Assembly (NCBI GenBank): GCA_018652925.1
Contig: JABIBH010000344.1
Coordinates: 1 to 11,851, forward strand
DNA: 11,851 bases
Source of the DNA: a bacterium
GTDB lineage: Bacteria > Krumholzibacteriota > Krumholzibacteriia > LZORAL124-64-63
Direction of reading: 5' to 3'
Positions 1-7,590 of this stretch are shown piece by piece (position 1 is the stretch's first letter; every line of letters begins with the position of its first letter). The notes under the pieces are model-generated. The model was given only the letters and a program-made list of their open reading frames with translations. It searched no databases and was not told the DNA's origin. The position numbers were made by a program, and so were the translations under genes.

Positions 1-794
1 AATCCAGCCAATTCGCCAGAATCAGCCTCAAGCAGAACAGTCATCTCCTGCTTTTTATCACTGAGTTCCTTGGTCCGTTTTTCCATTTCTACTACAGAGC
101 GACGAGCAAGCATCAAATCCAGTACACGGTTTTGCTGATACAATTTCCGATACCTGCGTGCTTTGCCAACCTGACGTTGCAGCGATCTGACTTCCCGACC
201 AATTTCTTCAATAATATCACGTAGCCTGAGCAGATCCTGCTCAGTTTGATCAAGCTTTCTTTGAGCCTCTTTACGCTTGGCCTTATACTTGATTATGCCA
301 GCGCCTTCTTCAATCAACAGCCTGACTTCCTGCGAATTATCCTGAAGCACACGACTGATTTTTTCCTGCTCAATCACACTGTAAGCTGTGTTGTTCACAC
401 CACTGTCAAAAAACAGTTCACGTAGATCTTTTAAACGCACAGGAGAGTTATTCAAGAAGTACTGTCCTGCACCGTCTCTGGCAACACGACGCTTGACCGC
501 TACTTCATCAAAGTCGATTTTCAGCGCACGTTCTTCATTTGAAAAAACCAGAACTACTTCACAAAGACCAACCGGTTTTCGTTTAGCTGTCCCTTTGAAA
601 ATAATGTCATCCATTTTTTCGCCACGAAGTTGCTTGGCACTCTGTTCACCCAAGACCCAGCGAATTGCATCAACAATATTACTCTTACCACAACCATTGG
701 GTCCAAGTATTGCGGTTATACCTTCATCGAATTCCAGGACGGTCCTGTCGACGAAAGATTTAAACCCAAACATTTCTACGCGCTTCAGTTTCAA
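1..794 (-). CDS. smc: Chromosome segregation protein SMC, N-terminal part (cut by window edge)
   Basis: This is the N-terminal ATPase half-domain of SMC, which dimerises through a long coiled coil and hinge and compacts and segregates the chromosome with ScpA/ScpB. About 264 codons are visible and the frame stays open to the left edge. Seen: the start motif KLKRVEMFGFKSF, Walker A GPNGCGKSN at residues 31-39, then RWVLGEQSAKQLRG, the head-domain segment YSVIEQEKIS, and EEGAGIIKYKAKRKEA leading into a charged coiled coil from about residue 165. I start it at a TTG codon. The frame has an in-frame TAA just upstream (816-818), TTG is the first start-like codon after it, a GGAAGG Shine-Dalgarno lies 7 nt upstream, and the resulting N-terminus matches SMC proteins. 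The next ATG (771-773) would cut into the first strand. It lies 21 nt downstream of the SPOR gene and is probably cotranscribed with it. The Walker B/signature half and hinge are outside the window. Confidence 0.95.
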   Translation of the reverse strand, partial: MKLKRVEMFGFKSFVDRTVLEFDEGITAILGPNGCGKSNIVDAIRWVLGEQSAKQLRGEKMDDIIFKGTAKRKPVGLCEVVLVFSNEERALKIDFDEVAVKRRVARDGAGQYFLNNSPVRLKDLRELFFDSGVNNTAYSVIEQEKISRVLQDNSQEVRLLIEEGAGIIKYKAKRKEAQRKLDQTEQDLLRLRDIIEEIGREVRSLQRQVGKARRYRKLYQQNRVLDLMLARRSVVEMEKRTKELSDKKQEMTVLLEADSGELAG

Positions 795-801
795 AACTGT
801 G

Positions 802-807
802 CCTTCC
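802..807 (-). promoter_or_regulatory. Shine-Dalgarno deciding the TTG start of smc
   Basis: GGAAGG on the minus strand sits 7 nt before TTG at 794-792. No ATG or GTG start codon lies between the in-frame TAA (816-818) and this TTG, so the spacing strongly favours TTG as the smc start codon. Confidence 0.7.
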
Positions 808-815
808 GTGTTACT

Positions 816-2003
816 TTATTTGATGTCACTGATTTTCTTCAAATCTGTCCAGCGCTCACCAATTATTACCAGCAGTGAATCTTTTTCAGCATTCGCTAAT
901 TCTCTGCTAGGGAAATTACCTACATAAACTCTAATCCAACCATCTACACATTGAATGTATCGGCCTGTAATGTTATTCGATGCTAAAGTTTCCAACTCTG
1001 CATTTGCTTTAATCGTATCCCGATAGGATGAAACATGAAATGCATATGAATCGCCAGCAGGTGGAGCAGAATAATACCCTGTTTCAACAATCTCCTGCTG
1101 CTCTTCAACAACAGGTTCTTCTACGATAATATCTTCTTCAACTTCAGGCATTGTATCCACTGCAACCGGCACCAGCTCAGCCGGAATTATAATTTCTTCA
1201 GCTTGCTCTGTACTCACAGCTTCAATAGCCGGCTCTGTTTCACCAGGAGCTATGAGTGTATTCACAAACCAAATCCCAAAGGCTACAACAATAACAAACA
1301 TCACTAACAGAATGACCTTCAATACACTTGATGACCCTTCTTTTGCAACAGATTCCTTCACCGCAACTGGAACATTGATATCGACAACTGCATATGGCTC
1401 TAACTTTTGAGTAGTCAGCTCATTCAAAGCATTTTCGCTGGAGCCATTATCCAGACAGACAATCCTATGCCCTGCAACTGCTCTCCAAACGGTAGCAGCA
1501 GAATCACACAGAAATATTACGATATCAGATTGATCACTAAGCGTTGAATCCAGTTGCACAACTTCATCAGTTGTTGGCCGATTGGGAACATATGACCCAG
1601 CTCCAAGCAACCGTCCGTTCTCAGACCATGGCAGTTTCACCGATGCATAATTCAACGAAACACCGTAGCGAACCATATCGATCCAGCCCTCAACGGCTTC
1701 CCTGTCAGCAAAACTGCTCAACAAAGAAGCGTCACTATCAGCATCGACAACTATTACACTCTTACCGTCATCACAAACCAGTTTCGCGGCAGCAAGAGCT
1801 GCAACCATCCTTACTGAAGCTGATTCTTTATCTCCGACAAAAAACCAGTTTCTCTTTTCATTGTCTTTCAACAAATCAGAAATAAGAGAGGTAACAGATT
1901 CTCCTGAAATTATTTCTTCAATATCATTCCAAAATTCAGCGCCGGTTTTCAATGACGCTTCATTAAATCTGATATCTGTTTGTACAGTTTTGTAACTAGT
2001 CAT
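816..2003 (-). CDS. Membrane protein: degenerate BY-kinase/MinD-like P-loop domain, one TM span, periplasmic SPOR domain
   Basis: A 395-residue predicted inner-membrane protein. Residues about 36-200 resemble the CpsD/MinD P-loop fold: a strand and turn FFVGDKESASVR at 54-65 where Walker A should be, a helix AALAAAKLV, VIVVDAD at 83-89 (the usual VLLIDAD strand), LLGAGSYVPNRP at 132-143 (like the LLPAG..PPNP segment of BY-kinases) and SDIVIFLCD at 159-167. The P-loop Lys and Ser/Thr are missing, so ATP hydrolysis is unlikely. One hydrophobic span follows at about 227-250. A Glu/Pro/Val-rich acidic linker runs over about 253-315. A SPOR-type domain fills about 318-392 (YAFHVSSYRD, then VDGWIRVYVGNFPSRELANA). 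SPOR domains bind peptidoglycan stripped of stem peptides at division sites. The gene overlaps the selA stop by 8 nt, and AAGG lies about 9 nt before its ATG. The SPOR and TM calls are firm; the P-loop ancestry is inference. Confidence 0.8.
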   Translation of the reverse strand: MTSYKTVQTDIRFNEASLKTGAEFWNDIEEIISGESVTSLISDLLKDNEKRNWFFVGDKESASVRMVAALAAAKLVCDDGKSVIVVDADSDASLLSSFADREAVEGWIDMVRYGVSLNYASVKLPWSENGRLLGAGSYVPNRPTTDEVVQLDSTLSDQSDIVIFLCDSAATVWRAVAGHRIVCLDNGSSENALNELTTQKLEPYAVVDINVPVAVKESVAKEGSSSVLKVILLVMFVIVVAFGIWFVNTLIAPGETEPAIEAVSTEQAEEIIIPAELVPVAVDTMPEVEEDIIVEEPVVEEQQEIVETGYYSAPPAGDSYAFHVSSYRDTIKANAELETLASNNITGRYIQCVDGWIRVYVGNFPSRELANAEKDSLLVIIGERWTDLKKISDIK

Positions 2004-3399
2004 TGGTGCTGCCCTTGAATGCCTGTGATATTAAATCTTGCAACAACAAAACATCCTGCTGAGGAATCGATCGGAAATCTATCGCCAGCCCTTTTTTGCT
2101 GATTCTTGCCAATAAAGCTGGATTGCCTTTGCGCATACGCAGATGACACTCTTCCAGTTCATTGTGAGGTCCAGTGAAAAGTAGCATTACGGTATCGAGT
2201 TCCGATTCAGAAAAGCTACCACCGCCAACACTCGCTTTGCCTGTTACAATCTCAGAGTTCCACCCGGTTGGAAGGGTAAGTTCTGTGTTCAGTTTCTCGG
2301 CAAAACCACGCATCGATTGTTCATCTCTGGACAACAGCTGCAAGGTAGGCACTTTTTCCAGATGATCACCGGAAAGATAATGAGTCAGTGTGCCATCCAA
2401 TGCTGCAAGTGTTGTTTTGTCGACGCGTAATGCCCTTCGCAATGGATGATTGCGCATCGACTTGATCAATTCTGCTCGACCAAATACAACACCAGCCTGT
2501 CCTCCACCAAAAAGCTTATCACCACTACAGGTAACAACATCAGCCCCGGTTGCCAGATCTTCATGCAAAACTGCATGAGCAGGCAGACCAAAATCTTCAA
2601 CAGGATGAAGCAAGCCACTACCGGCATCGTAAATCAGTGTATTGCCATTTTCCCGACACAGCCCGGATAGTTCGCTCAATGAAACTTCTTCAGTAAATCC
2701 AGAGAGGGAAAAGTTACTACGATGAACTTTTAAAACGACAGCGCCAGGAGTCAAAGCTTTCCTGTAATCATCAATAGATGTGCGATTTGTAGTTCCTATT
2801 TCAACCAGGTCGCAGCCTGTTTCCGATAATATTTCATGCAGTCTGAAACTGCCACCAATTGCAACAATTTCACCCCGAGATAAAATAACTTTTCCACCAT
2901 CACCAGCGCATGCTCGAATTGAGAGCCACAATGCAGCAGCATTATTATTTACAATCAATGCATCTTCTGATCCAGCCAAAAGTGCAGCTTTTCTCTCAAC
3001 ACCACGTCCACGATGCCCACGCAAACCTTGTACGAGATCCATTTCAAGGTCAACATTACCGGAAGCAGCAATCTGCATCCAGCTGATAGCCCGTTCCGAG
3101 TAAACAGATCGCCCGAGATTTGTATGAACTACAACACCAGTTGCATTTACAACTTTGCGCATGGAACTACCGGTTAATATTTTATATTCCTGAATAACAG
3201 ACTCAACTGCTCTTTTAGTCAAAACAGCCTTACTGATCTCACCTGTAATATTTCCAGCAAGCAGATCATTTCGCATTTTATCAACAACAGATTGCACCAA
3301 CGACTTCAACCAAGTTCCAGAACTTGCAAGTTCAGCAATTTGTATATCTTCGAGCAAATTACCAACTGATGGCAGGTGCTTCAGTTGCGATTGATCCAT
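1996..3399 (-). CDS. selA: L-seryl-tRNA(Sec) selenium transferase
   Basis: SelA is a PLP enzyme that converts Ser-tRNA(Sec) to selenocysteinyl-tRNA(Sec) using selenophosphate. The 467-residue product has the usual bacterial length. Seen: an N-terminal helical region beginning LKHLPSVGNLLE, the conserved RKVVNATGVVVHTNLGRSVYS at 81-101, the NNNAAALWL stretch at 151-159, SRGEIVAIGGSFR at 174-186, EIGTTNRT at 200-207, HRSNFSLSGFTEE, YDAGSGLL, and the PLP-binding Lys in SGDKLFGGGQAG (K295, the same number as in E. coli SelA). GGAG lies 6-7 nt before the ATG and a good -10 is upstream. It heads the leftward unit with the SPOR gene and smc. selB, selC and selD are not in this window, and none of the visible proteins obviously needs an internal UGA read as selenocysteine. 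Function is close to certain on motif grounds. Confidence 0.97.
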   Translation of the reverse strand: MDQSQLKHLPSVGNLLEDIQIAELASSGTWLKSLVQSVVDKMRNDLLAGNITGEISKAVLTKRAVESVIQEYKILTGSSMRKVVNATGVVVHTNLGRSVYSERAISWMQIAASGNVDLEMDLVQGLRGHRGRGVERKAALLAGSEDALIVNNNAAALWLSIRACAGDGGKVILSRGEIVAIGGSFRLHEILSETGCDLVEIGTTNRTSIDDYRKALTPGAVVLKVHRSNFSLSGFTEEVSLSELSGLCRENGNTLIYDAGSGLLHPVEDFGLPAHAVLHEDLATGADVVTCSGDKLFGGGQAGVVFGRAELIKSMRNHPLRRALRVDKTTLAALDGTLTHYLSGDHLEKVPTLQLLSRDEQSMRGFAEKLNTELTLPTGWNSEIVTGKASVGGGSFSESELDTVMLLFTGPHNELEECHLRMRKGNPALLARISKKGLAIDFRSIPQQDVLLLQDLISQAFKGSTND

Positions 3400-3419
3400 T
3401 ATTTCTCCGTGGCGGTTTT

Positions 3420-3470
3420 ATTATAATTCTGACCAGCGTCAAATCTACCAGAATGCGACAGTTATGTCCA
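3420..3470 (-). promoter_or_regulatory. Candidate selA promoter(s)
   Basis: On the minus strand a perfect TATAAT occurs at 3425-3420, about 20 nt before the selA ATG. A second arrangement is TGGACA at 3470-3465, a 17-nt spacer and TAGATT at 3447-3442. The TATAAT lacks a good -35 at normal spacing (TTGACG at 3442-3437 is only 11 nt away). Which one is used cannot be told from sequence. Confidence 0.45.
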
Positions 3471-3524
3471 GTAATCCCCTTGCAGAATAAGGATTATTCG
3501 CATATTAGCGATACTAACTGGACA
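3465..3524. repeat. Inverted ACTGGACA half-sites in the divergent promoter region
   Basis: TGTCCAGT at 3465-3472 and ACTGGACA at 3517-3524 form an inverted pair 44 nt apart between selA and the amidase gene. Each copy of TGGACA also lies where a -35 hexamer would be for the promoter facing away from the centre. They may simply be two -35 elements, or they may be a dyad for a shared regulator. No other conserved element is evident in 3400-3570. Confidence 0.4.
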
Positions 3525-3547
3525 GTTTTCTATTCCAGAAGTACTGT
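3519..3547 (+). promoter_or_regulatory. Weak candidate promoter of the amidase gene
   Basis: TGGACA at 3519-3524, a 17-nt spacer and TACTGT at 3542-3547. The -35 matches consensus at 5 of 6 and the -10 at only 3 of 6, so this is tentative. It lies 23 nt before the ATG, which leaves a very short leader carrying the AGGAGG ribosome-binding site at 3560-3565. Confidence 0.3.
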
Positions 3548-3570
3548 ACACAGGATAACAGGAGGAAAGA

Positions 3571-5721
3571 ATGCTTTTTAGACATAAATTTTACTGTTCA
3601 GCACTGTTGCTGACATTATTTCTTGGCTCATGTTCGCAGCCACCGAAAGTAGAAATCGACAACACAGGTTACAATAACATTCCTGTTTCACTGCAAAATC
3701 TGGATACGAGCCCACTTTCTGGCAAAACAGTGCTTCTGGACCCTGGACATGGCGGTTTTTTCAGAGGTGTTGTCGGCTTGAATGGCCTTTCCGAATCTGA
3801 TACAAATCTTGGTGTTGCCTTGTATTTGCGCGGCCTGCTTGAATGGGCTGACTGCAAAGTATACTTGACCAGAAGCATCGACAGGGATTTCCTGTGCCCT
3901 GCTGACTCAAGTCTGGCCAAAGATTTAGCTGCAAGAGTTGCTATGATCGATTCCCTGTCACCAGATGTTTTCATATCACTGCACCACAACAGCAACGCTT
4001 CTCTGGATCGACAAAAAAATGAGACACAAACTTTTTACCCGATCGGCAGAACCGGTGCTGATCTGGAACTTGCACGCTCGATTCACAAACAACTGACCAG
4101 CAGACTTGGGATTAAACCTGCAAAAATCCTGCCAGGTAACTTCTTTGTTTTGCGGAACAGTTCTGTGCCATCGGTTCTGGGTGAGCCATCAATGCTTTCC
4201 AATCCGGACGTCGAAAACAAGTTGGTAAAATCAGCCAAACTGGAGCTGGAAGCTCAGGCATATTTCCTTGGCCTGCTCGACTACTTTGCAGGTGGATCGC
4301 CATCATGGTCAGGGCCTCAGACTGTAGCCACACAAATTGGTTCCAGTACAAAAATGACCTGGAATTTCACTGATTTGATTCCAGATTCACAACCTGACTT
4401 TTCTACTTTATCCTTAACTTTCAACAACAGGCCAGTTATGCCTGCAATTGCCGCAGACCTCAGTTCAATCAGTTACCTGCCACCCAAAACATTGGCACCT
4501 GGCAAATACTCTCTGAAGGTTTCAGCTGCCAACAGACTAGGTCGCTCCACTCCTGATTTCATATCAACTTATGAAGTTATTGACTTACCCAAAAAGCTGA
4601 AAATCGAGATAGTAAAAATCGATACCAGGCCGGAATATTTAGTACAGTGGGAGTGTATTGGTATCAGTTCAATGCCTTGCCTGACAGATGAGCCTGTAAT
4701 TCTTATGGAAAGTATTGAACTTAATTCAACGGTTCAAAACTATGGGTCATTCATCACAACTGATTTACCAGATCTAAAAGCGACATTGAATGACCTGGAT
4801 TTTCAGGTTGAAATTTCAAGTACTACTTTGCCATCGACATTCAATTGGCTGACGGTTACTCCTGCTGACATTCGTGTCTTTTCACGTTCAACCGGAAATA
4901 CTTTTTGTAACAGTATAGCTATTGACAGCACTCATTGGCTTGAGTCTGCCGGCTATTTGCCAGCTACAACCGACTCAACAACTGCCCTTGAAATGATTCC
5001 ATTAATTCCATCGACCAAAGATTTGACTGTCGTGATAGACCCTGCTGGTGGTTCTGGAAACAATCAGGGAGCCGGCCCCCAGGGAACAACTGGTGCCGAA
5101 TTGAACCTCGACATAGCCAACAGAGTTGCAAATGCGTTACAAAAACACGGTGCAACTGTTCATATACTTCGCACTGGCACTGAAATGCCTTTGGCTGCGC
5201 AAAAAATATTGGAAACCAACAATGTCGATGCGGATTTATTCATCTCGATAACCAGAACCAGTTCAATGACATTGCGACATCATCACAACAGCATTGGCGG
5301 TGAACTTTTTGCAACTCACTACTCTGCTTTTGCAGCTCCATTGGACTCAGTTATAGTCACTCCCGCTTACGATTATCTCCTGCGTCAAACTCCATGCCCT
5401 GCAGTAATAATCGGGTTACCATCTGTCAAAGATGCTGCCTCGGAAATTGTACTTCTTGATTCCGTTTATTCTCAGGATCAGGCCGCAGCAATTATTTCTG
5501 CTGTAATCGGTTTTGCAACCGGATCAGACCAGGCAATCGATACATTTTCACCGCTCGACATTGAAGGATGCGATAGCTCTGATCAGGTTCTTGTTGATGG
5601 ATATCTGCCATGGATTCCTGGACAGCTTTGTGGAGTACCCAATTTACAACAAAATCATACATTGGAAATACACAAAGGCGACCAGCATAAACTGATCGCC
5701 TTCGATAAAACTGTTCAATAA
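3571..5721 (+). CDS. Lipoprotein N-acetylmuramoyl-L-alanine amidase with tandem active and inactive Amidase_3 domains
   Basis: A 716-residue exported lipoprotein: an N-terminal hydrophobic segment ends in the lipobox LGSC (C21), with Ser at +2. Residues about 52-240 form an Amidase_3 (AmiC/CwlV) catalytic domain that cleaves the bond between MurNAc and L-Ala. Visible key residues are LLDPGHGG (H60), NGLSESD (E75), FISLHHNS (H138) and VLGEPSMLSN (E205), matching the zinc ligands and catalytic Glu. Residues about 250-480 are a beta-rich linker region, possibly one or two Ig-like modules (for example LAPGKYSLKVSAANRLG at 308-324). Residues about 484-651 repeat the amidase fold but without its active-site residues. 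AGGAGG sits 5 nt before the ATG. The gene is the only rightward one here, divergent from selA and convergent with the LpoA-like gene 9 nt away. Known AmiC-type enzymes split septal peptidoglycan; I infer the same role. Amidase call strong; linker call weak. Confidence 0.92.
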   Translation: MLFRHKFYCSALLLTLFLGSCSQPPKVEIDNTGYNNIPVSLQNLDTSPLSGKTVLLDPGHGGFFRGVVGLNGLSESDTNLGVALYLRGLLEWADCKVYLTRSIDRDFLCPADSSLAKDLAARVAMIDSLSPDVFISLHHNSNASLDRQKNETQTFYPIGRTGADLELARSIHKQLTSRLGIKPAKILPGNFFVLRNSSVPSVLGEPSMLSNPDVENKLVKSAKLELEAQAYFLGLLDYFAGGSPSWSGPQTVATQIGSSTKMTWNFTDLIPDSQPDFSTLSLTFNNRPVMPAIAADLSSISYLPPKTLAPGKYSLKVSAANRLGRSTPDFISTYEVIDLPKKLKIEIVKIDTRPEYLVQWECIGISSMPCLTDEPVILMESIELNSTVQNYGSFITTDLPDLKATLNDLDFQVEISSTTLPSTFNWLTVTPADIRVFSRSTGNTFCNSIAIDSTHWLESAGYLPATTDSTTALEMIPLIPSTKDLTVVIDPAGGSGNNQGAGPQGTTGAELNLDIANRVANALQKHGATVHILRTGTEMPLAAQKILETNNVDADLFISITRTSSMTLRHHHNSIGGELFATHYSAFAAPLDSVIVTPAYDYLLRQTPCPAVIIGLPSVKDAASEIVLLDSVYSQDQAAAIISAVIGFATGSDQAIDTFSPLDIEGCDSSDQVLVDGYLPWIPGQLCGVPNLQQNHTLEIHKGDQHKLIAFDKTVQ
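5020..5523 (+). other. Degenerate second Amidase_3 domain (pseudo-amidase) inside the amidase gene
   Basis: Residues 484-651 align by eye with the first domain and with the family. LTVVIDPAGGSG matches the LDPGHGG strand, AELNLDIANRVANALQKHGATV the following helix and strand, LHILRTG-type residues the next strand, ADLFISITRTSS the SLHHNS strand, and CPAVIIGLPSV the VLGEPS strand. The counterparts of H60, E75, H138 and E205 are G493, G508, T561 and G615 (or L616). All four metal or catalytic positions are therefore gone while the fold pattern is kept. A binding or regulatory role is an inference. Confidence 0.8.
5675..5702 (-). terminator. Possible terminator of the LpoA-like gene, embedded in the end of the amidase coding region
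   Basis: The arms 5675-5685 and 5692-5702 make an 11-bp stem with a 6-nt loop. Read on the minus strand, all pairs form with one G-U. On the plus strand the same position is a C-A mismatch. The stem lies 29 nt past the leftward stop codon and is followed by a moderately U-rich tail (UGUGUAUUUC). It overlaps the last codons of the amidase gene. Confidence 0.45.
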
Positions 5722-5730
5722 AGCAAATTG

Positions 5731-7590
5731 CTATTGAATGATAATCGTCTCCAGTGAGTCTGGTTGAACAGTGAGAGAATCGGATAACGAATCGGCAACT
5801 GCAAAAGCACCATCATAGCGATCAATCGGGAAATTCACGATTTCGCCGCCAAGAAACATCCGCAGAGAGCTCTCCATTGTCTGAGCATCCATCTCCTGAT
5901 CAAGTCTATTTGTCAATCTGCTCTCAAGATCAAGAGCCAAATCACTTGGCCTGGAGAAACCGCCTTCACCTAAACTGTCCATAACTAACATTGTAGAAAG
6001 ATATGCTTTCCTGGCCACAATAGTTGCTTCCATAGGCAGGTCGCCTCTATCCCAATTTTTTTCGAAATCGGTAATCCACTCCGGAGGATACAACGCTGTA
6101 TCGCTGGGAAACAGTGCTCTTTCAAGCATGTTACCAACAGCAGCAGCCAACTTAACGGAGTTCCATTCACTTGGACCAAGAACCAGTGTGCCAGTCCTGT
6201 AGAAATCGAGCTGTGGACCAATCATCATCATTTCATCAACTGATGCAGGAACAAATATTACCTGTGGCATTTTTTCCGAAAGCTCATCCATTTCATCCCT
6301 GAAATCTGTAACATTTGCACCGTAGGAAACCGATGCAACTACTTCCCCACCCAAATCTACTACTTCATCGGCAAACGCCTGGTATCGACGCAGCCCTTCT
6401 GGATTATCTGGATATAAAACCGCTACTTTTTGCTTCAGGAGTACATCGATGGCAACTCGTGCCAACAATCTGGACTCAAACATGCCGGTTAAGTTTGGCT
6501 GAAATACCATCGGGCCGATTTCATTGATACGGTCATTTGTCGCAGTTGGAGAAATAACTGGTATTCCATATTGATCAGCGACAATTGCAATCGATGTTGT
6601 GGAAGCACTTAGCAATCCACCAATGACAGCAATCGGTTTTTCCACAGTTAATAATTCTCTGGTTGCAAGAGCTGCCAAAACAGGATCTCCACCAGTGTCA
6701 TGAGTTGACAGGATATACTGACGCCAACCTTTATCCTCTGCACTCTGCTTTGCCAGCTTTGCCCCATCGTAAAAAGCGTTTCCAAGAACGGTGTACTTGC
6801 CGGTTGAAGGACAAAGCACCACAATGCGTGTTGCATCAATCCCGTCCGTAATATGTGGCTCATCTGATTCGGCGGGATAAACATATGCAGGATCTGAAAG
6901 GAGCTTGTCAGCCATGGCAAGCCATTCATTTTCAGGATCAGATTTTTTCAAAGTTGAATAAACTTCAGCTGCTTTACGAGGCCTGCGCTCATCCAGTAAA
7001 GATTGAATTTCAAGATAGCCTAAATAAGGACCCAGTCCCTTGTCGCCGCAGTTTTCACGAATTGCACCGAGCTGATCTGCAGAAAGTACATTAACAATTG
7101 TTGCCAAAGACGAAACAGCCTGTTGTTTACTTGTTGAACTGGATGCAGATTCATACAGTTCTACAAGAATTGCCGCAGCTTCATTGTCTCTGCCTATTTT
7201 TACGAGAATAGCAGCCTGGGTTGCAACCATGTAATCACGATATTCGCTCTTCTGAAAACGTGAGTTAAAGTCGAAGATATACTTCAAAGCAAGCTGATTA
7301 TCTCTACGCGCAAGAGCTGCATCGGTAGCAATCTTGTAAACATGATCAAGTTTGGGAAATGTTGAATGTCTATCAATCAATTCATTGGCAGTATTAATTG
7401 TCGCACTGAATTGACCAGAACTGTATTCAGTTTGGACTGATGCGTAAAGTCTGCCAGCCAAGGCATAATCTTCCTGAATTATCTGTTCAGTTGTTTTTGG
7501 AGTTGATGCACATGACAGCAAAAACAATACAGGAAATATTATAGCTAAAAGTCCAAATTTGTTTTTAAAAATGCCAGGTGTCGGCATCAT
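5731..7590 (-). CDS. LpoA-like lipoprotein: helical repeats plus type 1 periplasmic-binding domain
   Basis: A 619-residue predicted lipoprotein. The signal segment is at 12-26 with lipobox LLSC (C27) and Ala at +2. Residues about 35-235 are alpha-helical, TPR-like (for example ALAGRLYASVQTEYSSGQF and the RRPRKAAEVYSTLKKSDPEN repeat). Residues about 252-545 have the Peripla_BP_6/LivK fold: RIVVLCPSTGKYTVLGNAFYDG, KPIAVIGGLLSASTTSIA at 318-334, YGIPVISPTATND at 341-353 and KVAVLYPDNPEGLRR at 388-402. This order is that of LpoA, the outer-membrane activator of PBP1A. Branched-chain amino-acid binding proteins share the second domain but usually lack the helical part, and no permease or ATPase gene is nearby. 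A penicillin-binding-protein activator role is therefore the better guess but unproven. The start is the first of two adjacent ATGs: AGGAG sits 5 nt away and the ATG overlaps the upstream TGA as ATGA, implying translational coupling. The stop is 9 nt from the convergent amidase stop. Confidence 0.82.
   Translation of the reverse strand: MMPTPGIFKNKFGLLAIIFPVLFLLSCASTPKTTEQIIQEDYALAGRLYASVQTEYSSGQFSATINTANELIDRHSTFPKLDHVYKIATDAALARRDNQLALKYIFDFNSRFQKSEYRDYMVATQAAILVKIGRDNEAAAILVELYESASSSTSKQQAVSSLATIVNVLSADQLGAIRENCGDKGLGPYLGYLEIQSLLDERRPRKAAEVYSTLKKSDPENEWLAMADKLLSDPAYVYPAESDEPHITDGIDATRIVVLCPSTGKYTVLGNAFYDGAKLAKQSAEDKGWRQYILSTHDTGGDPVLAALATRELLTVEKPIAVIGGLLSASTTSIAIVADQYGIPVISPTATNDRINEIGPMVFQPNLTGMFESRLLARVAIDVLLKQKVAVLYPDNPEGLRRYQAFADEVVDLGGEVVASVSYGANVTDFRDEMDELSEKMPQVIFVPASVDEMMMIGPQLDFYRTGTLVLGPSEWNSVKLAAAVGNMLERALFPSDTALYPPEWITDFEKNWDRGDLPMEATIVARKAYLSTMLVMDSLGEGGFSRPSDLALDLESRLTNRLDQEMDAQTMESSLRMFLGGEIVNFPIDRYDGAFAVADSLSDSLTVQPDSLETIIIQ

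Noticed and set aside
388..927. A 179-codon open frame on the plus strand
   Set aside because: It lies across the smc start and the SPOR gene end on the opposite strand, has no recognisable domain and no good ribosome-binding site, and both opposing genes are clearly real.
2780..3103. A 107-codon open frame on the plus strand inside selA
   Set aside because: Antisense to the conserved SelA core; no signal of an independent gene.
7587..7590. TGA of the DUF2914 gene read as selenocysteine, since selA is present
   Set aside because: It overlaps the next start as ATGA, the protein is complete for its family, and reading through would enter a frame with no sign of conservation.
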